Source of the DNA: Lachnospiraceae bacterium
GTDB lineage: Bacteria; Bacillota; Clostridia; Lachnospirales; Lachnospiraceae
Direction: 5' to 3'
NCBI GenBank assembly: GCA_018384375.1
Contig: JAHAYJ010000079.1
Coordinates: 1 to 64,000, forward strand
Length of the DNA: 64,000 bases
Part shown: positions 43,433 through 52,902 of the stretch, piece by piece
Layout: the number at the start of each line of letters is the position of its first letter
How positions within the stretch are numbered: the stretch's first letter is position 1
The notes under the pieces: generated by a model
Seen by the model: the letters and a program-made list of their open reading frames with translations, nothing else
Told to the model about the DNA's origin: nothing
Databases searched by the model: none
Made by a program: the position numbers and the translations under genes

Positions 43433-44945
43433 AGATGAGATATTGATCAGAGCGGGGCTTTGCAAATTGATGAAAAAGATGTTTCCCGAAATTGAAGTTA
43501 CGGGTACTGCGGGTAACGGACAGGAAGGGCTCCTTTGTATAGAAAGAGATAAGCCGGATATGATTATTACCGATATCAGGATGCCGGTTATGGATGGCTT
43601 GGAAATGATCACAAAAATGCAGGAATCAGGAATATTTCCTAAAATAATTGTTTTGACAGCTTATTCGGAATTTTCCTACGCTCAGCAGGCTGTGAAACTG
43701 GGGGTAAGCGATTATATCATTAAACCTGTGGTTGTTCAGGAATTTGTCCGGACGATTCGGAAAATACAGAATCTATATGAGCAGGAACAAAAAAGGACAC
43801 CGGACACAATGGGAAGCCTGGAAAATATAGTATCGGGTATTTTATATGGAACTTCTATATTGGACGAAGAAATGGAGAGCTTTCTGGATAAAAAATATGG
43901 AATTGAGAAAGATATGCCGTTGATAGAGCTGCTCGTCTATCTGGGAGAGAGCTTTGAGGCTGAGCGGGAAAGAAAACGGAAAGAAATGTGTCAGATATTA
44001 AAGAAGAAAGAAGTAAAGTACTGTCTGGTAGACATGGAGTATGATAAAGTAATTATTGCGTTGGTCTATGGTTATTCGTCCAGGCGGGAGATAGAACGCT
44101 GGTATCAGAATCAGATTTTATTTCAGAACATGGGAGAGAGGAAGCAGAAAGTCAGTTATGGAATGCTGGAAGTATCGGGAGCGTGCGAGATCAGGGAAGG
44201 ATATCAGAAACTTCTTCCATATATGGACTGGAATATTATTTTAGGCGCGGATATATTAATATCATATCCTCAGATAACAGATGTCCAGACAGAAGTCTGC
44301 ATTTATCCAGTGGAATTGGAAAATCAGATTAAGGTTGCAATCTGCATGGGAGAAAATGAGAAAGTCAGGGAAATTCTCCAGAGATTTCATAATTATTTTT
44401 TAAACGGACATGTTTATTCTCCGAAAGAGATAAAAGAATCTTATGTGCGTTTTCAGTGGTCTGTTTTAAATATTGCAAAAGAAGTTGGCTGCATTGATTA
44501 TAAAGGCATTGACCAGAAAAAACTTTTGGATTCTATTATGAATGCAAAGACAGAACGTGAATTGGAAAAAACTTTTGAAAGAGTACTCTGCTGCATGAAT
44601 GTCTCAGATAAGGAAACAGGAGCAGTGAGTCTTGCTGTAAAAAAGGCACAGAGTATGATTCATGAGTTTTATGCGGATGGAATTACATTAAATGAAATTG
44701 CAGACAGGTTAAATTTAACACAGGAGTATCTCGGCACGCAATTCCATAAAGAATTAGGGGAAAATTTTAGTACTTATATCCGCAATTACCGCTTGGCAAA
44801 GGCAAAAGAGATGTTGATAGGAACACAGCTCAGGCAATATGAAATATCGGAAAAAGTGGGATATGCAGATGCGAAGTATTTTGCCAGGGTATTTAAAGAA
44901 TGTGTTGGCATGTCGCCTGCCGAGTATAGAAAATCGAATCGATAA
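43413..44945 (+). CDS. response regulator with AraC output domain, YesN type
   Basis: This 510-residue regulator has a receiver domain (VVIEDEILIRAGL, phosphorylated Asp in MIITDIRMPVMDG, Lys in YIIKPVV), a long middle region and a C-terminal AraC double HTH (LNEIADRLNLTQEYLGTQFH, CVGMSPAEYRKSNR). ATG 43413 with AGGAGGTGAG is chosen over the in-frame GTG at 43401. It overlaps the kinase gene, so translation is coupled. It should activate the transport operon beginning 146 bp downstream. Confidence 0.93.
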   Translation: MKAVVIEDEILIRAGLCKLMKKMFPEIEVTGTAGNGQEGLLCIERDKPDMIITDIRMPVMDGLEMITKMQESGIFPKIIVLTAYSEFSYAQQAVKLGVSDYIIKPVVVQEFVRTIRKIQNLYEQEQKRTPDTMGSLENIVSGILYGTSILDEEMESFLDKKYGIEKDMPLIELLVYLGESFEAERERKRKEMCQILKKKEVKYCLVDMEYDKVIIALVYGYSSRREIERWYQNQILFQNMGERKQKVSYGMLEVSGACEIREGYQKLLPYMDWNIILGADILISYPQITDVQTEVCIYPVELENQIKVAICMGENEKVREILQRFHNYFLNGHVYSPKEIKESYVRFQWSVLNIAKEVGCIDYKGIDQKKLLDSIMNAKTERELEKTFERVLCCMNVSDKETGAVSLAVKKAQSMIHEFYADGITLNEIADRLNLTQEYLGTQFHKELGENFSTYIRNYRLAKAKEMLIGTQLRQYEISEKVGYADAKYFARVFKECVGMSPAEYRKSNR

Positions 44946-45091
44946 ATTGGCTGAACAGATCTATGCAGTCAGCTTAGATTATTTATCCTTTTTCATTTTT
45001 TTACCGTTTTGGAAAGAAATAAAAAGCAGTATGATGGATTCATCAAGAGGAACACTGACTATGGAAAAGGGTTTCAGTAAGGAGGAAAGTA

Positions 45092-46402
45092 ATGAAAAGG
45101 AAAAAAATAATCGCATTATTTGCAGTTTTAGCAATGACTGCAAGTTTGGTCGCAGGATGTGGATCATCAGGAAATACTGGAGATTCCGCGGCATCAGTTG
45201 ATGAGGGAACAACAGCAGGTGAAGAAGCATCGGTTAATGAAGGAAGTGAAGAGGAGCCTGCTCCGGAAACAGAATCTTCTGGTGATGCAGAGGCAGTAAC
45301 AATCTGGTATTATTGGGAGACGGAAGGTCATCAGGTTGCATTGGATCAGGTCATCCAGGAGTATAATGCATCACAGGGCAATTATGAAGTTACGGCTAAG
45401 TATGTGCCATTTGCAGATTTTAAGAAACAGTTATCCATTGGCGCATCAGCTGACGAACTGCCGGATATTGCCATTTTGGATTCACCGGATCATGCATCTT
45501 ATGTGGAAATGGGAATTTTTGAAGATATAACCGGAAAATTTGATGTTGGAAATTATTATGAAGGAACCGTAAACTCCTGTACAGTAGATGGAAAATTATA
45601 TGGCGTGCCGTTTGGGGTAAATTGTCTGGCTCTGTATTATAATGAGGATATGCTGAGCGAGGCAGGCTGTGAAGTTCCAACTACATGGGATGAATTAATG
45701 GCTACAGCAAAGGCACTGACAACTGACAGCGTTACAGGACTTGCTCTTTGCAGTGTACAGAATGAAGAAGGAACATTCAACTTTGTTCCATGGCTTTGGT
45801 CAACAGGAGCTACTTCTTATGACATAAATAATGAAAATGGTATCAGAGCTTTATCATTTATTCAGAGTTTGATCAATGAAGGAGTAATGAGTAAAGAATG
45901 TATTAACTGGACGCAGGGTGATGTTATGAACCAGTTTATTGCAGGTAATGTGGCAATGATGGAGAATGGGCCATGGCAGATTCCTACTATGCAGTCAGAG
46001 GCTCCTGATCTGAACTGGAAAGTAACCCTGATTCCGAAGGATACTGACTATTCTTCTGTACTTGGAGGAGAGAACTATGCAGTGATCAATGGCGGAAACG
46101 TAGAAGGTGCCTTAGATTTCCTGACTTATGCGACATCTGAAGAGAAGGTTAAATTCATGATGGATAAATTTGGGTATATCTCTGCGGATAAGACGATTGC
46201 AGAGAATCAGTTTGAAGCAGATTCTCCTTATCAGCCATTTGTTGAAGAACTGAATTACGCAATGCCAAGAGGCCCGCTGGCTGAATGGCCGAGTGTATCT
46301 GATGCGATTTCACTGGCATTCAATCAGGTGATCACAGGAACGGCAACACCGGAAGATGCGGCAGCGCAGGCACAGGCAACAATTGATGGTATTGTAAAAT
46401 AA
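45092..46402 (+). CDS. sugar-binding lipoprotein of ABC transporter
   Basis: This 436-residue family 1 extracellular solute-binding protein has a lipoprotein signal ending in LVAGCGSS (Cys23). An acidic Glu/Ser-rich linker (about 30-68) is followed by a MalE-like binding domain (VTIWYYWETEGHQVALDQVI, GVPFGVNCLALYYN, ENGPWQIP). Size and motifs fit oligosaccharide importers of the MalE/CUT1 group. AAGGAGG lies before ATG. A terminator-like hairpin follows it before the permease genes, as expected if the binding protein is made in excess. Confidence 0.93.
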   Translation: MKRKKIIALFAVLAMTASLVAGCGSSGNTGDSAASVDEGTTAGEEASVNEGSEEEPAPETESSGDAEAVTIWYYWETEGHQVALDQVIQEYNASQGNYEVTAKYVPFADFKKQLSIGASADELPDIAILDSPDHASYVEMGIFEDITGKFDVGNYYEGTVNSCTVDGKLYGVPFGVNCLALYYNEDMLSEAGCEVPTTWDELMATAKALTTDSVTGLALCSVQNEEGTFNFVPWLWSTGATSYDINNENGIRALSFIQSLINEGVMSKECINWTQGDVMNQFIAGNVAMMENGPWQIPTMQSEAPDLNWKVTLIPKDTDYSSVLGGENYAVINGGNVEGALDFLTYATSEEKVKFMMDKFGYISADKTIAENQFEADSPYQPFVEELNYAMPRGPLAEWPSVSDAISLAFNQVITGTATPEDAAAQAQATIDGIVK

Positions 46403-46413
46403 AAATGGGAGAT

Positions 46414-46465
46414 AGCTGCCACGCAGAGGGTTACACATTATATTCTGTGTGGCGGCTATTTTTAT
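46414..46465 (+). terminator. attenuator-like hairpin between binding protein and permeases
   Basis: AGCTGCCACGCAGA (46414-46427) pairs with TCTGTGTGGCGGCT (46444-46457), allowing two G-U pairs, then ATTTTTAT. The adjacent genes face the same way and lie 83 bp apart, so partial termination would lower permease expression relative to the binding protein. Confidence 0.8.
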
Positions 46466-46485
46466 ACTCTAAAGGAGGTGCTTTC

Positions 46486-47385
46486 ATGAAGAAAATTAAG
46501 AAGATGTTCCGGTATGAAAATGTAGGGATACTGTTTGTTTTTCCGGCTTTTCTGTATATGTTGGTTTTTGTTGGTTATCCAATCATACGCAATATCATTC
46601 TGAGTTTTCAGGATGTAGGTGCAGGTAATCTTGTCCGGGGAACAAAGAATTTTATCATGTTCGATAATTACTTAGAGCTTTTTAAAGACAGTGTTTTTAA
46701 GACTTCTTTATCCAATACACTGAAATATACGATCCTGTGTCTGATTTTTCAGTTTATGATCGGGTTTCTCCTTGCACTTTGCTTTAACCAGAGATTTACG
46801 CTGGCCAAACCGATCAGGGGAATCTTACTTGTGCCATGGATGATACCGGTTACGGTTACGGCATTAATGTTTAAACTTTTGTTTGCAACTGACATTGGCG
46901 TTATCAATTTTATTTTGAGAAGCCTTGATTTGATTAATAAAAATATTGAATGGCTGACCACTCCGGGAACGGCAATGTTTGCTTTGATCTGTGCGAACGT
47001 GTGGATTGGAATTCCGTTTAACATGATACTGATTTCAACCGGTCTCACAACAATTCCGAAAGAACTGTATGAGAGCGCATCTATTGATGGTGCCAATAAG
47101 GTGCAGACGTTCTTTAACATCACGCTCCCGTTATTAAAGCCAACGATTGAATCAGTGCTGATTCTTGGCTTTATTTATACTTTTAAAGTATATGATCTGG
47201 TATATGTTATGACAAGCGGAGGCCCGGTTAATTCAACTCATATGTTATCGACTTATTCTTATAAGCTGTCGTTTGAAATGTTTAAGTACAGTAAGGGATC
47301 TGCTGTTGCCAATGTCCTGCTAGCAATCCTGCTGGTAGTTGGTATTTCCTATATTAAAGTCACAACAAGCGGGGAGGAAGAATGA
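46486..47385 (+). CDS. sugar ABC transporter permease, MalF type
   Basis: This 299-residue CUT1 permease has six TM helices and the EAA loop (ELYESASIDGANKVQTFFNI). AAAGGAGG precedes ATG 46486; the longer frame from 46405 passes through the hairpin region and is rejected. It pairs with the next gene, which it overlaps by 4 bp. No ATPase gene is present here, so a shared MsmX-type ATPase is implied. Confidence 0.92.
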   Translation: MKKIKKMFRYENVGILFVFPAFLYMLVFVGYPIIRNIILSFQDVGAGNLVRGTKNFIMFDNYLELFKDSVFKTSLSNTLKYTILCLIFQFMIGFLLALCFNQRFTLAKPIRGILLVPWMIPVTVTALMFKLLFATDIGVINFILRSLDLINKNIEWLTTPGTAMFALICANVWIGIPFNMILISTGLTTIPKELYESASIDGANKVQTFFNITLPLLKPTIESVLILGFIYTFKVYDLVYVMTSGGPVNSTHMLSTYSYKLSFEMFKYSKGSAVANVLLAILLVVGISYIKVTTSGEEE

Positions 47386-48233
47386 TGGATGAGGAAAAGA
47401 GATTAACAAGAAAAAAGAATATTCTGCTTAGTGTTGTTTCGGTAGTGATCTTATGTATTCTTCTGTTTCCGCTTTATTGGGCGCTTATTACTTCTCTGAA
47501 AACAGAACAGGAAATATTCCGGAATCCGCCGACTTTCTATCCGCATGTCCTTAATTCAAAATCTTATGCGGCACAGGTGGAAACCGGTGATTTTAATATG
47601 TTCCGTTCCTTTGCGAACAGTTTCCTGATATCGGTCGGGGCTACTGTGATTGCAGTTTTGCTGGCTGTGCCGGCTTCTTATGGAATTGCGAAGTATCACT
47701 TCAAGGGAAGAAAAATCATGCTGTTGTCATTTTTGGTCACACAGATGCTTCCGGTATCAGTACTCCTGACACCCATGTTTATTATGTTTAAAAATATGCA
47801 TGTATATAATACATGGGTTGCGGCTGTACTGGCGGATGCAACAATAGGAATCCCTTTCTCGGTTTTGATATTGAAGAATTATTTTTCATCTATACCGAAG
47901 GATTTGGAGGAAGCGGCTTATCTGGATGGATGTAATAAATTTACCGCTTTTATCAGGATATTAATTCCGATTGCAAAACCGGGGGTTATGGTCTGTGCGA
48001 TTTTTTCCTTCCTTTATGCATGGGGGGATCTTGCATATGGAATGACATTTATTTTAGATCAGGAAAAACGTCCGATTACAGCTGGGATATTTAACTTTAT
48101 GGGACAATATGGAACGAAATGGAGTTATCTGACGGCTTTTGCAGTAGTGACCATTATTCCGGTGGCATTGATATTCATTTTTATGCAGAAGTATATTGTA
48201 AGTGGTATGACAAGTGGGGCAGTCAAAGGATAA
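47382..48233 (+). CDS. sugar ABC transporter permease, MalG type
   Basis: This 283-residue partner permease has six TM helices and the EAA loop (DLEEAAYLDGCNKFTAFIRI). The C-terminus (YIVSGMTSGAVKG) is typical of MalG proteins. It overlaps the upstream stop (ATGA); the second ATG at 47385 is an equally good start. It is followed 21 bp later by the GH31 gene. Confidence 0.92.
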   Translation: MMDEEKRLTRKKNILLSVVSVVILCILLFPLYWALITSLKTEQEIFRNPPTFYPHVLNSKSYAAQVETGDFNMFRSFANSFLISVGATVIAVLLAVPASYGIAKYHFKGRKIMLLSFLVTQMLPVSVLLTPMFIMFKNMHVYNTWVAAVLADATIGIPFSVLILKNYFSSIPKDLEEAAYLDGCNKFTAFIRILIPIAKPGVMVCAIFSFLYAWGDLAYGMTFILDQEKRPITAGIFNFMGQYGTKWSYLTAFAVVTIIPVALIFIFMQKYIVSGMTSGAVKG

Positions 48234-48254
48234 TATTTGATTGGAGGATGAGAT

Positions 48255-50255
48255 ATGCTGGATTTAAAAAAAGAAAAATTGATTTTTCATTATGATACGG
48301 AAGAAGTGTGGATAGAACCATGGGGAGAGAATGCGCTTCGGGTTCGTGCCACAAAAGAGCATAAAATGCCGGAAGAAAATTGGGCATTGCATGAGCGGGG
48401 AAATGTTGACTGTGAAATTGTATATACAGAGCAGGGAGCCAGGATTATCAATGGTAAAATATACGCTGAAATAACAAAGCTTGGAAAAATCATGATTTAT
48501 AACTCGGACGGTAAACTGCTTTTAGAAGAATATTGCAGAAACCGGAGAGATATTCTGGATAGAAAATGTAGTGCAATTGAAGTGGAGGCACGAGAGTTTA
48601 AGCCAATACTGGGAGGAGATTATCATCTGACTATGAGATTTGAATCCGTGGACAGGGATGAAAGGATTTACGGAATGGGGCAGTATCAGCAGCCTTATCT
48701 GAATCTGAAAGGTTTAGACTTAGAATTGGCACATCGTAACTCACAGGCAAGTGTACCTTTTGCCATTTCGTCTTTGGGATATGGATTTTTATGGAATAAT
48801 CCGGGTGTGGGGCGCGCGGTGTTTGGAAAGAATATCATGAGTTTTGAAGCATATTCTACCAAAGTTTTGGATTATTGGGTAGTGGCGGGAGATACGCCTG
48901 CAGAAATTGAAGAGGCATATGCGGCAGTGGCTGGAAAAGTTCCTATGATGCCGGAATATGGGCTGGGTTTCTGGCAGTGTAAACTCCGTTATCAGACACA
49001 GGAAGAACTTCTGGAAGTGGCGAGAGAATACAAGAGAAGGAATCTGCCGATTGACCTGATTGTTATTGATTTCTTTCACTGGCCGAAGCAGGGAGAATGG
49101 AAATTTGATCCGGTATATTGGCCTGAACCTGATGCCATGGTTCGGGAGCTGCAGGAGATGGGGATTGAATTAATGGTATCTGTCTGGCCGACAGTGGATA
49201 AAACCTGTGAGAATTATGAGGAAATGCTGGAAAAAGGATTTTTGATCAGTACGGAGCGAGGAGTTCGTGTAGGGCTGGATTTTCAAGGTGCCACGATCCA
49301 TTTTGACGCGACGAATCCGGGAGCAAGAGAATATGTCTGGGGCAAAGCGAAACAGAATTATTATGAGAAAGGGATCAAAGTATTCTGGCTGGATGAGGCA
49401 GAACCTGAATATACGGCATATGATTTTGATAATTACCGCTATCATATGGGTACAAACCTTCAGATTGGAAATATTTATCCGGTTGACTATGCAAGAACTT
49501 TTTATGAAGGAATGGAAAGAGAAGGACAGAAGAATATTGTGAACCTTCTTCGGTGCGCATGGGCAGGCAGTCAGAGGTATGGGGCGCTTGTCTGGTCAGG
49601 AGATATTGCATCAAGTTTTGAAAGCATGAGGAATCAGCTTGCAGCAGGGCTGAATATGGGAATTGCAGGCATTCCATGGTGGACAACAGATATAGGGGGA
49701 TTCCATGGTGGAAATCCGGATGACCCGAAATTCAGAGAACTTTTTGTGCGTTGGTTTGAGTGGGGAACTTTTTGTCCGGTCATGCGTCTTCATGGTGACA
49801 GAGAACCAAGACAACCGCAATATGGAACCACAGGAGGAGCAACTTGCTGCTCCGGTGCGGCGAATGAAGTATGGAGTTATGGAGAAGAAGTTTATGGTAT
49901 CTGCAAAAAATATATGGAATTAAGGGAGCAGATGAGGCCATATACAAGAAGGATCATGGAAGAAGCGCATAGAAAGGGAACTCCGGTTATGCGGACACTT
50001 TTCTATATGTGCCCGGATGATTCGGTCTGCTGGGAAACAGAAGACGAATATTTTTACGGACCGGATGTACTGGTGGCTCCGGTTCTTTATGCCGGACAGC
50101 GCAGCCGCACTGTTTATCTTCCAAAAGAAGAACGCTGGATTGACTATACAACCGGAAAGGAGTATGAAGGAGGACAAACGATAAAAGTAGATGCACCGTT
50201 AAATACTATTCCTGTGTTTATTAAAAAAAATAGTAATATTTTTGGCAAGGAATAG
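48255..50255 (+). CDS. GH31 alpha-xylosidase-like glycosidase
   Basis: This 666-residue family 31 enzyme has an N-terminal beta domain, then a barrel with nucleophile Asp380 in VFWLDEAEPE and acid/base Asp450 in LVWSGDIASS, then a C-terminal beta domain (FYGPDVLVAPVL). The FWLDEAEPE form is typical of XylS-like alpha-xylosidases; alpha-glucosidase remains possible. It has no signal peptide and would hydrolyse the sugar imported by the transporter encoded just upstream. GGAGG lies before ATG. It is shorter than the GH31 at 9014 and not a close copy. Confidence 0.9.
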   Translation: MLDLKKEKLIFHYDTEEVWIEPWGENALRVRATKEHKMPEENWALHERGNVDCEIVYTEQGARIINGKIYAEITKLGKIMIYNSDGKLLLEEYCRNRRDILDRKCSAIEVEAREFKPILGGDYHLTMRFESVDRDERIYGMGQYQQPYLNLKGLDLELAHRNSQASVPFAISSLGYGFLWNNPGVGRAVFGKNIMSFEAYSTKVLDYWVVAGDTPAEIEEAYAAVAGKVPMMPEYGLGFWQCKLRYQTQEELLEVAREYKRRNLPIDLIVIDFFHWPKQGEWKFDPVYWPEPDAMVRELQEMGIELMVSVWPTVDKTCENYEEMLEKGFLISTERGVRVGLDFQGATIHFDATNPGAREYVWGKAKQNYYEKGIKVFWLDEAEPEYTAYDFDNYRYHMGTNLQIGNIYPVDYARTFYEGMEREGQKNIVNLLRCAWAGSQRYGALVWSGDIASSFESMRNQLAAGLNMGIAGIPWWTTDIGGFHGGNPDDPKFRELFVRWFEWGTFCPVMRLHGDREPRQPQYGTTGGATCCSGAANEVWSYGEEVYGICKKYMELREQMRPYTRRIMEEAHRKGTPVMRTLFYMCPDDSVCWETEDEYFYGPDVLVAPVLYAGQRSRTVYLPKEERWIDYTTGKEYEGGQTIKVDAPLNTIPVFIKKNSNIFGKE

Positions 50256-50302
50256 GAAATTTGTTAATACAGAGGTGCTTTATTTTACTTATTACGGGAT
50301 GT

Positions 50303-50545
50303 GATATTGCAACTTCCAGGGCTTGAAATTTACCCTGACCGAAGGAAAATTTATCGGGATTGCAGGGAAATCAGATTGACAGTCAAGGAATTTGACATCT
50401 TGTGTTATCTTGCCGTAAATCAGGGCAGGGTGATGACTTACGGACAGATATAAGAGCAGGTTTGGGGTGATTATGCACATGATATTGAGAATAATACTAT
50501 AGGCTATCACATCTGTCACCTGAAAGAAAAGTTATTTGCCTCTTC
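50303..50545 (+). pseudogene. response regulator winged-helix remnant with in-frame stop
   Basis: The frame reads GLEIYPDRRKIYRDCREI, LTVKEFDILCYLAVNQGRVM, then TYGQI-stop-EQVWGDYAHDI and IGYHICHLKEKL. It is the DNA-binding domain of an OmpR-type regulator. A TAA at 50451-50453 replaces a codon (probably TAC/TAT for Tyr) and the last beta-hairpin is missing. It follows the GH31 gene in a spacer made of remnants. Confidence 0.75.
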
Positions 50546-50569
50546 AACCTGTTCACTCTTTAATATACG

Positions 50570-50734
50570 ATGTATGAGGAGTTTAACCGGCTCCTGATTG
50601 AGAAGAAACAAGCCTATGCAGAGTATCGTCAGGTGAAGAAAGAGATGCAGGAATATCTGATTGCCAAGCAGACGGTTGAGACGATTCTGAATATCGACAG
50701 GAAGAAGGAACAGGAAAAGAAAACAGTTCGATAA
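50570..50734 (+). pseudogene. C-terminal tail of a relaxase/mobilisation protein
   Basis: A 54-codon frame (MYEEFNRLLIEKKQAYAEYR, then QVKKEMQEYLIAKQ and VETILNIDRKKEQ) resembles the coiled C-terminus of MobA/VirD2-type relaxases in Firmicutes integrative elements. The catalytic part is missing. A strong terminator follows. Assignment rests on a short charged helix and is tentative. Confidence 0.5.
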
Positions 50735-50740
50735 AAGCAT

Positions 50741-50789
50741 GAGCCACGACTCTTACTCCGATAGTGGAGAAGTCGTGGCTCGTTTTTTT
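50741..50789 (+). terminator. rho-independent terminator
   Basis: GAGCCACGACT (50741-50751) pairs perfectly with AGTCGTGGCTC (50771-50781), followed by GTTTTTTT. It closes the relaxase remnant. Confidence 0.9.
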
Positions 50790-50892
50790 ATATAAAAGGA
50801 ACGGGCAAATCAAAGGAAATCCAGTCCTCGCTAAAAATGGCGTAAGGTTCCGTGTCTACCGGTGTATTTGGGTGTAAATCTGTGATAAAAAT

Positions 50893-50950
50893 AGTCGGAA
50901 CCGATGATCAGTCAGTTCCGACTATGTAAAAGGGCGGCTCACCGCCGCCC
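50893..50950 (-). terminator. double hairpin terminator region for the ATPase gene
   Basis: GGGCGGC (50932-50938) and GCCGCCC (50944-50950) form a stem that on the minus strand is followed by TTTTAC. A second perfect stem, AGTCGGAAC/GTTCCGACT (50893-50901/50915-50923), lies just beyond. Both suit the end of the minus-strand gene. Confidence 0.75.
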
Positions 50951-50956
50951 TCATCG

Positions 50957-52168
50957 TTAATATTCAGTGCTCAACAGAAAATCTGCAATATGCATACTTT
51001 TGATTCCCTGGTAATTGCCTCCGGCAAATTCATCAGTTCTCAAAACGTACTTCGGATAGTTATCCCGGATTTCCAGCAGTCGTTCATATTCGCGCTTTTC
51101 TGTTTTTTCGGATTTAATTTCCTGTGTGACTTGCACATACAACCGGTCATTCTGCTTCTGCGCCACAAAATCAACCTCACCGTCTGGTGTTTTCCCAATC
51201 GTCACGGTATAGCCTCGTCTGCAAAGTTCCAGATACACCACATTTTCCAGACTGGAAGCGACGCTGTCTGGTGTATAGCCCAGCACGCTGTAACGCAAAG
51301 CGGTATCGGCAAGATAAAACTTCTCCTGCGTTTTCAGAATTTCCTTTCCGCGCATATCGTATCGAGAACAACGATGAAGGAGATATGCTTTCTCCAGCTT
51401 TTCCAGATAACTGTACACCGTTTCATTGTCGATAGAACGATGCTCCGATTTCAGATAATCAGAAATTGATTTTGCCGAGAATGAATTTCCTACATTCGCA
51501 AACGTGTACCGAACCACCCGTTCCAGCTGGTCGATCTTACGAATCTGGTTTCTCTTTACGATATCCGAGAAAATCGTAGAATTATAGATATCCCGGACAA
51601 TCGTATAAACCTCATCTTGTGAATACTCTCGCAGATGTGTTGCAGGGAAGCCTCCCAAGCGGATATAATCTGCCAGTTCAGCATGGATATCCTTTACCTG
51701 TGTATATTGCTTTTTGAATTCCAGATATTCCTGAAAAGAAAGCGTATAGATCCGGAAGGAAACATATCGTCCGGTCAGGTAAGTTGCTATTTCCGAAGAC
51801 ATCATTCTGGAATTGGAGCCTGTCACATAAAGGTCAACATCATAATCCGTTGCCAGGGAGTTTACTACTTTCTCCCAGCCTTCAATTTCCTGAACCTCAT
51901 CCAGAAAGAGATACGTTCTCCCAGTTGGATTTAGCTTTTCTTTGACAGCCTTGAACATATCCTTCGCTGTCATATCCTCATAATCCATGGAATCGAAACG
52001 CATACTGACAATCCGCTCAGATGGAATGCCATGCTCCTGTTGCAGCTTCTCCATGATCATTTTAAGAACTGTGGATTTTCCGCAGCGGCGAACACCCGTC
52101 AACACTTTTACAAAAGGTGTGTCGGTGTATGCCATAATCTTATCGACGTAGAGCGGTCTGTTTATCAT
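50957..52168 (-). CDS. AAA-type ATPase with DUF4143 domain
   Basis: This 403-residue protein has an N-terminal P-loop ATPase with Walker A GVRRCGKST (about residue 22), Walker B YLFLDEVQEI and the sensor TGSNSRMM. DUF4143 follows at about 190-350, and a nuclease-like C-terminal segment reads GEVDFVAQKQNDRLYVQV. The family is common in anaerobes and its role is unclear; links to mobile DNA and toxin-like behaviour have been suggested. ATG 52168 with GGAGGTGG is preferred over the longer frame. A promoter and a large palindrome lie upstream at 52190-52257. It is transcribed alone. Confidence 0.9.
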   Translation of the reverse strand: MINRPLYVDKIMAYTDTPFVKVLTGVRRCGKSTVLKMIMEKLQQEHGIPSERIVSMRFDSMDYEDMTAKDMFKAVKEKLNPTGRTYLFLDEVQEIEGWEKVVNSLATDYDVDLYVTGSNSRMMSSEIATYLTGRYVSFRIYTLSFQEYLEFKKQYTQVKDIHAELADYIRLGGFPATHLREYSQDEVYTIVRDIYNSTIFSDIVKRNQIRKIDQLERVVRYTFANVGNSFSAKSISDYLKSEHRSIDNETVYSYLEKLEKAYLLHRCSRYDMRGKEILKTQEKFYLADTALRYSVLGYTPDSVASSLENVVYLELCRRGYTVTIGKTPDGEVDFVAQKQNDRLYVQVTQEIKSEKTEKREYERLLEIRDNYPKYVLRTDEFAGGNYQGIKSMHIADFLLSTEY

Positions 52169-52189
52169 AGGAACCACCTCCATGATTCC

Positions 52190-52257
52190 ATAATACCGCA
52201 GACGCATCGAAAAATCAATAGAAGTTGCGATTATAAACCGCAACTTCTATTGATTTT
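52190..52257 (-). promoter_or_regulatory. promoter overlapped by a perfect 19-bp inverted repeat
   Basis: On the minus strand TTGATT (52218-52213), 17 bp and TATTAT (52195-52190) form the ATPase promoter. A 19-bp perfect inverted repeat (52211-52229 and 52239-52257, arms AAAATCAATAGAAGTTGCG) with a 9-nt centre covers the -35. It is probably an operator. Beyond it (52258-52371) is a GC-rich palindromic patch (GCGCCGA/TCGGCGC) with no gene. Confidence 0.65.
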
Positions 52258-52371
52258 CATTGATTTTTTCGGATTGTGTCGAATTCTGCTCTTTTCAGTT
52301 GCAATTTGCGCCGACCGCCGGTCGGTGACGCGTTGGCCAGCGGTCGCTCGGCGCTATAAACGGTCGACTGT

Positions 52372-52620
52372 TTATTTGTTATTTTTGGTGTTAATCACCA
52401 CTGTATAGTGCTTGGTTGCACGCTTCGTGATAGCATTTGCAGAAACTTCATCATTCAGAATCATGGATGCCCAACTCTTAGGTTCCCTTTGCGAACACAC
52501 AATGGTACTTTTCTGAGCTTCACAACGTTTTTCCAGAATCATGAACAGGACTTTTACCTCCCGCTCATCTGTAATTGTATGGAGCAGAAAATCATCCAGT
52601 ATCAGCAAATCCCGTTGCAA
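52372..52620 (-). pseudogene. IstB-like (IS21 helper ATPase) C-terminal fragment
   Basis: The last 82 residues match IstB: Walker B LLILDDFLL, then FMILEKRCEAQKSTIVCSQR and AITKRATKHYTVVI. The N-terminal part with Walker A is lost, and no IstA is present. The break is at about 52615, where FHA coding sequence begins on the other strand. It is a remnant of an IS21-family element. Confidence 0.85.
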
Positions 52621-52857
52621 AAACTGCCAATCACAGTTGGAAAAATGGCAGGAGCAGTGGATCTTGTGTTAAATGATCAGAGTGTAAGCCGCCTTCATGC
52701 AAGAATATCAAGGGATGGAAACCGGTTCTTTATTACGGATCTCAACTCGACGAACGGAACCTTCCGGAACGGGATGCGGTTAGAACCAAATGCGTCGGAA
52801 ATCATCGAACCCGGAGATGAAATCGGTATCGGAAAGCTGAAATTTATTTACAGGTAG
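52612..52857 (+). pseudogene. FHA domain C-terminal fragment
   Basis: About 81 residues encode a phosphothreonine-binding FHA domain: LPITVGKMAGAVDLVL, SVSRLHARIS, then DLNSTNGTFRNG and GDEIGIGKLKFIYR, ending in a normal stop. All earlier parts of the original protein are missing; upstream codons are antisense to the IstB fragment. It has no own start or ribosome site. Confidence 0.8.
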
Positions 52858-52902
52858 AAGCGAACGCTTAAGGAAATGCTGAATAAAGCAGCTACCGAAA
52901 CA

